From: Albidovulum denitrificans
GTDB lineage: Bacteria; Pseudomonadota; Alphaproteobacteria; Rhodobacterales; Rhodobacteraceae
Length of the DNA stretch: 64,000 nt
NCBI RefSeq assembly: GCF_002973535.1
Contig: NZ_PVEP01000001.1
Location: forward strand, 1 to 64,000
Direction: 5' to 3'
The translations under genes and the position numbers were made by a program. Each line of letters starts with the position of its first letter. Position 1 is the first letter of the stretch. Under the pieces are notes generated by a model. The model did not search any database. It was not told where the DNA came from and saw nothing but the letters and a program-made list of their open reading frames with translations. Below are positions 57,475 to 64,000 of the stretch, piece after piece.

Positions 57475-59328
57475 TCAGTTCAACTGCGCGTTGACGGCGG
57501 CGATGGCGTTCTGGTCCAGCTTGATGCCCGCGCGGGCCTCGACCGCCTCGGTGTAAAGCTGGAACATGTCCTGCGCGATGGATTGCGACATCTGGGTCGC
57601 CACCTGTCCGCGCAATTGCACCACCTCGGGCGCGGTCGGGTCGGCGGCGTTGACGGCGCGAAGCGCGATCAGGAAGACGCGGCCCTGCGCCTCCACGGCG
57701 GCGGTCGCGCCATCGGCCATGGTGAAGGCCCGCTGCACCACCTCGGGCGGGGTCCGGTCGATGAAACCGCCGCGCGCGAAATCGTCATAGCGCGTGACGA
57801 CAAGGCCCGAGGCCTGAAGCGCCTCCGGGTCGGTCGAGGCTGCGGCGATGTCGTCGGCCATCTTCTTCAGCTCTGCCTGCGTCTGATCCCGCGTCCAGTC
57901 GGCGATCACCTGATCGCGGACCTCCTCCAGCGGGCGGACAGCGGGCGGGTCGATGCTGTCGAGGCGCAGCGCGAAGACGCCGCCATCGTCCAGCGGGACC
58001 AGTTGCGGAAAGTCCTCGGCCGTCGCGGCCTGCGCGGCATCGCGGAAGGCGGGGTAGGCGGCGATGCCCTCTTCGCTGGCCGTGTCGAAGGCCATGGTCG
58101 CCAGCTCCATGTCGGTTTCCTTGGCGACATCTTCCAGCGTCGCCCCGGTGGCGAGCAGGTCTTCGAGATGGTTGCTCTCATCCGCGATCATGCGCCGCGC
58201 CTGATCGAGAGAGGCCTCGGCCGCAAGTTCCTCGCGCGCCTCGTCGAAGGTCACGGTCTGGGCGTCGAGAATGCCGTTCATGGCGTAAAGCGCGGGGCCG
58301 AAATCGGTCTCGATCGGGCCGACGACGCCGGGCGCGGTCAGGGCAAAGACGGCATCGCCCGCAGCCCCCAGATCCTCTTTGCCCACATCGCCAAGGTCCA
58401 CATCGGCAAGCTCCAGCCCGCGTTCCCTGGCAAGGCCCGAGAAGTCGATTTCCCCGGCATCGAAGCGTGCCTTGGCGGCTGTCGCCGTCGCCTCATCCGG
58501 GTAGACCAGCTTTTCCACCAGCCGCCGTTCGGGCGTCACATAGTCGTCGATCCGTGCCTGATAGGCCTGTTGCAGCGCCGCGTCGTCCAGCGTGACCTTG
58601 CCGACCACCATTTCGGGCGACAGCCAGACATAGGTGATGTTGCGCGTCTCGGGCTTGGTATAGGGGGCCGGGTGGGCCTCGAAATAGGTCTTGATCTCTG
58701 CCTCATCCGGGACCGCGACGGGCGCGGGCAGGTCCGAGGGCAAAAGCTCGGCCAGCGTGAAGCTGCGCGTTTCGGTCGCCCAGGCTGTGATCATGTCGTC
58801 AAGCATGGCGGGCGAGGCGGTCGCGCTGACGGCGGCGTCCTGAATCACGGTGCGGGCGGTTTCGTCGCGGATCTTCGCCTCGAACTCCGCCTCGCTCAGC
58901 CCTTCCTGTTGCAGGGCAAGCTTGTAGGCATCGCGGTCGAACTTGCCATCAAGGCCCTGAAAGGCCGGGAAGGTGACAAGCCGGTCGCGCACCGCCGCAT
59001 CGCCGACGGAAACGCCAAGCCGCGCCGCTTCGCCTTCCAGCGCCGCCGAGGCCAGAAGCCGTGACAGCACATTGCGGTCAAGGCCAAGCTGCTGGGCGGT
59101 CTCGAAATTCACCGGCTGCTGAAGCTGGGCCGAGGCTGCCTGCATCTCGCGGCTGACGGCGCGGGCATAGTCGCGCATGGCAATCTCCCGGTCGCCGACG
59201 CTGCCGATGGCGGCGTTGGAGGCGCCGAAGTTGCGCGCCCCAAAGCCGCCGAGCCCGAGGATGAGCATCGCCATCAGGATCCAGATGATCGTGTTACCGC
59301 GCTTCTTGGCGCGCAGCGGGGTCGACAT
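57475..59328 (-). CDS. PpiD-like membrane-anchored peptidyl-prolyl isomerase (SurA N-terminal domain)
   Basis: 617 residues. A single N-terminal anchor (NTIIWILMAMLILGLGGFG) is followed by a SurA N-like chaperone domain (~35-165), a parvulin-like region with repeated PPIC-type segments, and a long C-terminal domain. It assists folding of exported proteins at the inner membrane. ATG 59328 precedes KKRGN, the cytoplasmic positive charge. The length matches PpiD. Confidence 0.9.
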   Translation of the reverse strand: MSTPLRAKKRGNTIIWILMAMLILGLGGFGARNFGASNAAIGSVGDREIAMRDYARAVSREMQAASAQLQQPVNFETAQQLGLDRNVLSRLLASAALEGEAARLGVSVGDAAVRDRLVTFPAFQGLDGKFDRDAYKLALQQEGLSEAEFEAKIRDETARTVIQDAAVSATASPAMLDDMITAWATETRSFTLAELLPSDLPAPVAVPDEAEIKTYFEAHPAPYTKPETRNITYVWLSPEMVVGKVTLDDAALQQAYQARIDDYVTPERRLVEKLVYPDEATATAAKARFDAGEIDFSGLARERGLELADVDLGDVGKEDLGAAGDAVFALTAPGVVGPIETDFGPALYAMNGILDAQTVTFDEAREELAAEASLDQARRMIADESNHLEDLLATGATLEDVAKETDMELATMAFDTASEEGIAAYPAFRDAAQAATAEDFPQLVPLDDGGVFALRLDSIDPPAVRPLEEVRDQVIADWTRDQTQAELKKMADDIAAASTDPEALQASGLVVTRYDDFARGGFIDRTPPEVVQRAFTMADGATAAVEAQGRVFLIALRAVNAADPTAPEVVQLRGQVATQMSQSIAQDMFQLYTEAVEARAGIKLDQNAIAAVNAQLN

Positions 59329-59406
59329 CGGCTTTGCCCTCCCAAGGGTCAGGTTTTCAGGGGTGTTTAGGTCAGGTCCGGGGGTTGGGCAAGGCCGCGC
59401 GCGGGT

Positions 59407-60585
59407 TCACGGCCGAAAGGCGGCCAGACGGTCGATCAATTCGGCGATTCCAGCGGTCCCGATATTGGCAAAGGCGATGCGCAATTCGCGCGCGCCTGCC
59501 GGGTCGTCCTTGGGCCGGAACATGGTGCCGGGCAGCAAAAGGACGCCCGCCTCGGCCACCAGACGGCGGGCAAGCTCGGGCGCGGGCAGGGGGAAGGGGT
59601 GTTCGGCATAGGCGAAGAACGCCCCGCAACCCATCAGCCGCCAGCCGGGGAGGTTGGCGAACCCCGCTTCCAGCGCGGCGCGGCGGGCAAGGATTTCGGC
59701 CCGCTCCCCCGCGACCCACTGGCCAAGGTTGCGCAGCCCCCAGAGCGCGCCGGTCTGGCCAAGCTGGTTGGGGCAGATGGCAACGGTGTCGAGGAATTTC
59801 TCCACCTCTGCCAGCCGCCTTGCATCGGCGATCATGGCGCCGACGCGGTGGCCGGTCAGGCGGAACGCCTTTGAGAAGGAATAAAGGTGGACCAGCACAC
59901 CGCGCCAGTCGGGATCGGCGAACAGGTCATGCGGCGCGGCGCTGCGGCTGTCGAAATCGCGGTAGGTCTCGTCAAGGACCAGAGCAAGGCCCCGGCGCCG
60001 GGCAAGGTCATAGAAGGCGCGGACGGTGTCGGCCGGGTATTCGACGCCGCCGGGGTTGTTCGGTGTGACAAGGACGATGGCCTTGGTGCGCGGCGTGATC
60101 AGCATCTCTGCCGCCTCGGCGGACGGGATCAGGTCCGCGCCGCAGGGCAGCGGCACGGCGGCGATCCCCTGCATGTCGAGCCACATTTTATGGTTGAAAT
60201 ACCAAGGCGTTGGCAGGATGACCTCATCCCCCGTGGCAGCGATGGTGGCCATCGCCGCGCAGAAGGCCTGATTGCAGCCCTGCGTGACCGCGACCTCCCC
60301 GGCCGCGATACTTCCACCATAAGCGACCGACCACCTTGCCGCGATTTCCTCGCGCAGTGCGGGCAGGCCCAGAACCGGGCCGTAAAGATGGGCGGCGGGA
60401 TCGTTCAGCGCCGCCTCGGCCAGGGCCTGCCGCAACCCTTCGGGCGGCGCCTCCATCGGGGCGGCTTGACTGACGTTGATAAGCGGACGATCCGGCGGAA
60501 AGACCACGCCTTCAAGCCAGCGCCGCGCCTCCATCACCGGGGGCGCCTCGGTCGCTTCCATCCGGGGGGCAAGGGGCAGGGTCAT
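59407..60585 (-). CDS. Class I/II pyridoxal-phosphate aminotransferase
   Basis: 392 residues of the aspartate aminotransferase fold. Conserved parts are VTQGCNQAFCAAM, LVTPNNPGGVEYP, LVLDETYRDF and the PLP lysine in SFSKAFRLTGHRVGAM. The C-terminal Arg binding the substrate carboxylate is in ARELRIAFANIG. The specific amino donor is not clear. It lies alone between the PpiD-like and DUF2127 genes. Confidence 0.9.
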   Translation of the reverse strand: MTLPLAPRMEATEAPPVMEARRWLEGVVFPPDRPLINVSQAAPMEAPPEGLRQALAEAALNDPAAHLYGPVLGLPALREEIAARWSVAYGGSIAAGEVAVTQGCNQAFCAAMATIAATGDEVILPTPWYFNHKMWLDMQGIAAVPLPCGADLIPSAEAAEMLITPRTKAIVLVTPNNPGGVEYPADTVRAFYDLARRRGLALVLDETYRDFDSRSAAPHDLFADPDWRGVLVHLYSFSKAFRLTGHRVGAMIADARRLAEVEKFLDTVAICPNQLGQTGALWGLRNLGQWVAGERAEILARRAALEAGFANLPGWRLMGCGAFFAYAEHPFPLPAPELARRLVAEAGVLLLPGTMFRPKDDPAGARELRIAFANIGTAGIAELIDRLAAFRP

Positions 60586-60647
60586 CGGGCGCTCCGTCGC
60601 AGGGATCGGGGCCTACTGTAGCGAGGGGCGCGCGCGGCGCAAGCGGG

Positions 60648-61127
60648 TCAGGCGGCTTTCGGCAGGCTCCGCCACTCGTGCCAGATCAGCCAGATCACGA
60701 TCAGGTCGAACACCGTCAGCCCCGCCATCAGCAGCGACTGGGTCACCAGAAACTTCTGCACCTGCCAGACGATGAAGCCGCAAAGGACAAGGATCGACAG
60801 CGGATAGGCCCAGCGATAGCCCATGATCAGCGCCCCCACGGCGGCGAGTTTGATAAGCCCGTGGCCGATCAGATAGACCGCCCAGAAATGCTGCGTGCTG
60901 ACGTTGTAGGCCATGGCCAGCGCCATGATCTTGCCGCTGAGCCAGTCGGCCGGGTCCTCCCCCAACTCCCCCGCCGTCATCCAGCGCGCGGCGGCGTGGA
61001 CCCAATTGGCGCTGAGGAAGAAGAGGAAGACGCCGGTCAGCGTCTCGACCGTCGCGAAGACGGCCTTGGCGATGATGCCCAGTTCGAAGGCGTCGTGCAG
61101 AAACTCCGCCCAGCCGCGCCGCCGCAT
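60648..61127 (-). CDS. DUF2127 membrane protein
   Basis: 159 residues with four or five hydrophobic segments. DUF2127 blocks are LHDAFELGIIAKAVFATVETLTGV, FWAVYLIGHGLIKLAAVGALI and YPLSILVLCGFIVWQVQKFL. The function is unknown. It lies six bases after the phosphoribosyltransferase stop, so the two may be co-transcribed. Confidence 0.87.
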   Translation of the reverse strand: MRRRGWAEFLHDAFELGIIAKAVFATVETLTGVFLFFLSANWVHAAARWMTAGELGEDPADWLSGKIMALAMAYNVSTQHFWAVYLIGHGLIKLAAVGALIMGYRWAYPLSILVLCGFIVWQVQKFLVTQSLLMAGLTVFDLIVIWLIWHEWRSLPKAA

Positions 61128-61133
61128 CGGCCG

Positions 61134-61637
61134 TCAGTCCGCGCCGCGATAGGGCTGGACGTATTGCAGCGCCATGTCCCAGGGGAAGAAGATCCAGGTG
61201 TCCTGGCTGACTTCGGTGACATAGGTGTTGACCATCGGCCGCCCGGAGGGTTTCGCGTAAACGGTGGCGAAATGCGCCTTGGGGTAAAGCTTGTGGACCA
61301 GTTCCAGCGTCTTGCCGGTATCGACGAGGTCGTCGATGACCAGAATCCCCTCACCATCGCCCATCAGATCGGCCTGCGGGCTTTTGGTGACCTTCGCCTC
61401 GCCCCGGCTTTGATGGGAATAGCTTTTCACGCTGATCGTATCGACGACGCGGATGTCCAGCTCGCGGCTGACGATCATCGCCGGGACCAGCCCGCCGCGC
61501 GTGATCGCGACGATGGCGCGCCAGTTGCCGTCATCCGGCCCGTGGCCATCCAGCCGCCAGGCCAGCGCCCGGCTGTCGCGATGGATCTGGTCCCAGGAGA
61601 CGTGAAACCCCTTCTCATGCGGCAGCCGGTCATTCAT
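61134..61637 (-). CDS. gpt: Xanthine phosphoribosyltransferase
   Basis: 167 residues. The PRPP loop is [17 protein letters not shown], with [22 protein letters not shown] and [12 protein letters not shown] typical of Gpt. It salvages xanthine and guanine. It shares the minus strand with fabI, four bases downstream of its stop. Confidence 0.92.
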   Translation of the reverse strand: MNDRLPHEKGFHVSWDQIHRDSRALAWRLDGHGPDDGNWRAIVAITRGGLVPAMIVSRELDIRVVDTISVKSYSHQSRGEAKVTKSPQADLMGDGEGILVIDDLVDTGKTLELVHKLYPKAHFATVYAKPSGRPMVNTYVTEVSQDTWIFFPWDMALQYVQPYRGAD

Positions 61638-61641
61638 GGCG

Positions 61642-62469
61642 TCATTCCTTGCCGTTGCGCCCCGTGACGACGTCGATATCCGGCGCGTCCACGGCCTTCA
61701 TGCCCACGATGTGATAGCCGGCATCGACGTGATGGGTTTCCCCCGTCACGCCCGATCCCAGATCGGACAGCAGGTAAAGCGCCGATTTGCCGACCTCATC
61801 CTGATGGACGTTGCGGCGCAGCGGCGAATTCAGCTCATTCCACTTCAGGATATAGCGGAAATCCCCGATGCCGCTGGCGGCAAGCGTTTTGATCGGCCCG
61901 GCGGAGATCGCGTTGCAGCGGATGCCGTCTTTGCCGAGATCCTCGGCGATATAGCGCACCGAGGCCTCAAGCGCGGCCTTGGCCACGCCCATGACGTTGT
62001 AATGCGGCATGACCCGTTCGGCCCCGTAATAGGTCAGCGTCAGCAGCGACCCGCCATCGGGCATCATCGCGGCGGCCCGGCGGCAGACGGCGGTGAAGGA
62101 ATAGACCGAGATGTCCATCGTCATGCGGAAATTCTCGGGCGAGGTTTCGACGTAACGGCCGCGCAGTTCGCCCTTGTCGGAAAAACCGATGGCATGGACC
62201 AGAAAGTCGATCTTGCCCCACGTTTCCTTCAGCGTCGCGAAAAGCGTGTCGAGCGAGCCTTCGTCGGCCACGTCGCATTCCACGATCAGCGTCGATCCGA
62301 TCTCGGCCGCAAGCGGTTCGACGCGCTTTTTCAGCGCCTCACCCTGGTAGGAGAGCGCGATATCGGCCCCCTCGGCGGCCAGCGCCTTGGCGATGCCCCA
62401 GGCGATCGACTTGTCGTTCGCCAGTCCCATGATAAGGCCGCGCTTGCCCGCCATCAATTTGGTTGCCAT
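61642..62469 (-). CDS. fabI: Enoyl-[acyl-carrier-protein] reductase (NADH)
   Basis: 275 residues of FabI. The cofactor start [42 protein letters not shown], and the catalytic Tyr-x6-Lys ([11 protein letters not shown]) with [12 protein letters not shown] are all visible. It completes each cycle of fatty-acid elongation. ATG 62469 or the second Met gives nearly the same protein. Confidence 0.94.
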   Translation of the reverse strand: MATKLMAGKRGLIMGLANDKSIAWGIAKALAAEGADIALSYQGEALKKRVEPLAAEIGSTLIVECDVADEGSLDTLFATLKETWGKIDFLVHAIGFSDKGELRGRYVETSPENFRMTMDISVYSFTAVCRRAAAMMPDGGSLLTLTYYGAERVMPHYNVMGVAKAALEASVRYIAEDLGKDGIRCNAISAGPIKTLAASGIGDFRYILKWNELNSPLRRNVHQDEVGKSALYLLSDLGSGVTGETHHVDAGYHIVGMKAVDAPDIDVVTGRNGKE

Positions 62470-62648
62470 ATCTGTCCCCGCGTCCGATTTTCCCGAGTGC
62501 GGGAAGCATTAGGCGAAGTTCGGGGGAGCATCAAGTGGACCGCGCCCCTCCGGCACCGAGCGATTGGCGGGGAATCGGTTATCGCGACGGGATGGGTGGT
62601 CCGGGGTGCGCTCTATCGGGGCGTGTGCAAAAGTCAGGAGGGCCGTTC

Positions 62649-63254
62649 GTGGCCGAACGCACAGGGATTTTCGCCGGGGACGACCCGTTCAGCATCGCGC
62701 GGGCCTGGCTGACAGAGGCGGAAAAGACGGAAATCAACGATCCCAATGCCATCGCACTGGCGACAACTGACCTAAAGGGCATGCCGAATGCGCGCATGGT
62801 CCTGCTGAAAGAGATTGAGCAGGACGCTTTTCTCTTTTACACAAATTACGGGTCGGTGAAGGCGCGCGAGATCGAGGCGGCTGGCAAGGCAGCCTTTGTT
62901 ATGCATTGGAAGAGTTTGCGTCGTCAGATCCGTGTGCGTGGGGTTACCAGTCGAGAAGACGGGAGCAAGGCGGATGCCTACTTCGCGTCTCGGTCGCTGC
63001 AAAGCAGGCTCGGAGCATGGGCGTCACGTCAATCCGAACCCCTGACGTCGCGTACCAGGTTGATTGCCGAGGTTGCCCGTGTCACCGGGACGCTTGGTCC
63101 GGCGCCGAAGCGCCCCCCCTTCTGGGGAGGGATTCGGCTCAGGCCGCTTGAGATGGAGTTCTGGGCTGACGGCGCGTTCAGATTGCACGACAGGTTCCGC
63201 TGGAGTCGCGAGACGCTGGAGGGGGACTGGTCGATCACACGGCTTAATCCGTGA
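62649..63254 (+). CDS. pdxH: Pyridoxamine 5'-phosphate oxidase
   Basis: 201 residues from GTG 62649 with a strong AGGAGGG site eight bases upstream. PdxH signs are [32 protein letters not shown] (split), [16 protein letters not shown] (FMN site), [16 protein letters not shown], and the C-terminal [27 protein letters not shown] with active-site Arg/His. It makes PLP. From about 62800 the codons are clearly less GC-biased than in the neighbours. Confidence 0.93.
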   Translation: MAERTGIFAGDDPFSIARAWLTEAEKTEINDPNAIALATTDLKGMPNARMVLLKEIEQDAFLFYTNYGSVKAREIEAAGKAAFVMHWKSLRRQIRVRGVTSREDGSKADAYFASRSLQSRLGAWASRQSEPLTSRTRLIAEVARVTGTLGPAPKRPPFWGGIRLRPLEMEFWADGAFRLHDRFRWSRETLEGDWSITRLNP

Positions 63255-63360
63255 TGTATGAGTGTGCAGACTGTGGAACGGGGGCTCCACGAGATAGGGA
63301 ATTGAACCACTGGCGGCGACGGTCCTGGCCGGACGCCCTGGCGGATGGGAATACGAGACT

Positions 63361-63894
63361 ATGACGGATACACATCCGAACCAGCACGAGTTGATCGGTC
63401 GCGTGAAATGGTTCGATCCAGCCAAGGGCTTTGGGTTCATCGTCGCCGAGGAAGGCGGGGGTGACATCCTTCTGCACGCCAATGTGCTGCGCAATTTCGG
63501 GCAGGGATCGGTTGCCGACAATGCGCGCATTCGCGTGATCGTGCAGCAGACCCAGCGCGGCGCGCAGGCGGTCGAAGTGCTTGAGATCCTGCCACCCGAC
63601 ACCGAAGAGGCGGCCCCGATCGAGGATCTGGGCGACAGCGACGCGGCCACGATCGCGGCACTTCCGCTGGAACCGGCCCGCGTCAAGTGGTTCGACAAGG
63701 TCAAGGGCTTTGGTTTTGCAAACGTTTACGGCCGCCCCGAGGATGTCTTCATCCATATCGAGGTGCTGCGCCGGTCGGGCTTTGCCGATCTGCAACCCGG
63801 TGAGGCGGTGTGCCTGCGGGTGATCGAGGGCAAGCGCGGCCGCATGGCGGCGCAGGTGACCGCCTGGGACGCCGCCCTGCGGGACGGCAAGTGA
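63361..63894 (+). CDS. Cold-shock protein with two CSD domains
   Basis: 177 residues with two cold-shock domains: GRVKWFDPAKGFGFI...DILLHANVL at ~10-70 and ARVKWFDKVKGFGFA...DVFIHIEVL at ~105-170, each with RNP1 (KGFGF) and RNP2-like motifs. Two-domain CSPs are common in Rhodobacterales. It binds single-stranded nucleic acid. The 106-bp leader has a small GTGGA/TCCAC hairpin at 63275-63292. The stop overlaps the next gene (GTGA). Confidence 0.93.
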   Translation: MTDTHPNQHELIGRVKWFDPAKGFGFIVAEEGGGDILLHANVLRNFGQGSVADNARIRVIVQQTQRGAQAVEVLEILPPDTEEAAPIEDLGDSDAATIAALPLEPARVKWFDKVKGFGFANVYGRPEDVFIHIEVLRRSGFADLQPGEAVCLRVIEGKRGRMAAQVTAWDAALRDGK

Positions 63895-64000
63895 CAGGCG
63901 CCCGCGCGGCCCTTGCTGTCGTCGCCTGCCTTGGCGCGACGGCGGCCTTCGGTGCCTGTTCCGAGACGCAGGCCGAGTTCCGCTGGGACGGCGGGGCGGC
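63891..64000 (+). CDS. Exported protein, probably DUF192 family, partial at window edge
   Basis: GTG at 63891 overlaps the cold-shock stop and opens a frame to the window end (36 residues). A signal peptide (AALAVVACLGATAAFGAC) is followed by SETQAEFRWDGG. In Rhodobacterales a DUF192 periplasmic protein usually follows the two-domain cold-shock gene, so this is the likely identity, but too little is visible to prove it. Confidence 0.55.
   Translation, partial: MTGARAALAVVACLGATAAFGACSETQAEFRWDGGA

Noticed and set aside
57583-59064. A 493-codon plus-strand frame opposite the PpiD-like gene
   Set aside because: There is no domain and the PpiD sequence on the other strand is convincing.
1-64000. 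CRISPR arrays, rRNA, tRNA genes and insertion sequences with transposases
   Set aside because: I found no regular spaced repeats, no cloverleaf-like sequence and no transposase; only the serine recombinase module is mobile-like.

Overview
The window is high-GC DNA with tightly packed operons, many ATGA/GTGA start-stop overlaps and an alphaproteobacterial housekeeping gene order (alr near dnaB, pyrC-pyrE, trpE-ppiD, gpt-fabI, pdxH, a two-domain cold-shock gene). This fits a member of the Rhodobacterales (Paracoccus/Rhodobacter-like). The assignment rests on gene content and style only; there is no rRNA in the window and I see no tRNA.

Layout. (1) 1-2760: left-edge mobile-element module, a large serine recombinase translationally coupled to a ParB-type gene that runs off the window, then an 845-bp non-coding stretch with TTCCCTG/CAGGGAA inverted repeats and one copy of a dispersed ~60-bp repeat. 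(2) 2761-17468: one long + strand catabolic operon: isochorismatase-fold amidohydrolase, two PuuE/imidase-like deacetylase-fold proteins, an aconitase-family hydratase (LeuC/LeuD-like), a complete Liv-type ABC importer, a PEP-mutase/isocitrate-lyase family lyase, a fumarate-reductase-like flavoprotein, two Asp/Glu-racemase-fold proteins and an MmgE/PrpD protein. A second copy of the dispersed repeat lies just after it. (3) 17730-31389: a GntR (UTRA) regulator and a 3-hydroxyacyl-CoA-dehydrogenase-like gene, a LuxR-type regulator, a Pot-type (polyamine-like) ABC importer with an SDR, then a FadR-type regulator, a DUF1330 gene and a five-gene operon (amino-acid-synthesis family, alpha/beta hydrolase, flavin reductase fused to a Nudix-like domain, luciferase-like monooxygenase, aldehyde dehydrogenase). 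(4) 31640-37151: an NsrR-like Rrf2 regulator with a near-perfect operator, ccoNOQP cbb3 oxidase, two membrane accessory genes, a CcoS-like gene, a hexameric tyrosine-coordinated haem protein and DUF6522. (5) 37209-44277: MarR regulator divergent from UPF0280, amino-acid-synthesis family, a FAD subunit and a fused Fe-S/Mo subunit of a xanthine-dehydrogenase-family hydroxylase, and a 6-hydroxynicotinate-reductase-like protein. (6) 44371-64000: housekeeping genes.

How it may work together (inference). Three neighbouring clusters each look like part of the breakdown of nitrogen-containing rings: a molybdenum hydroxylase plus ring reductase (37.7-44.3 kb), a two-component flavin monooxygenase with hydrolase and aldehyde dehydrogenase (26.6-31.4 kb), and cyclic-imide/half-amide hydrolysis followed by hydration and C-C cleavage of a (substituted) maleate (2.8-17.5 kb). 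The hydroxylase/reductase pair and the hydratase/lyase pair resemble the first and last steps of the Eubacterium barkeri nicotinate pathway, but its middle enzymes are absent here, so the real substrates are open. The cbb3 operon has its own nitrosative-stress-type regulator and does not obviously belong to the catabolic genes.
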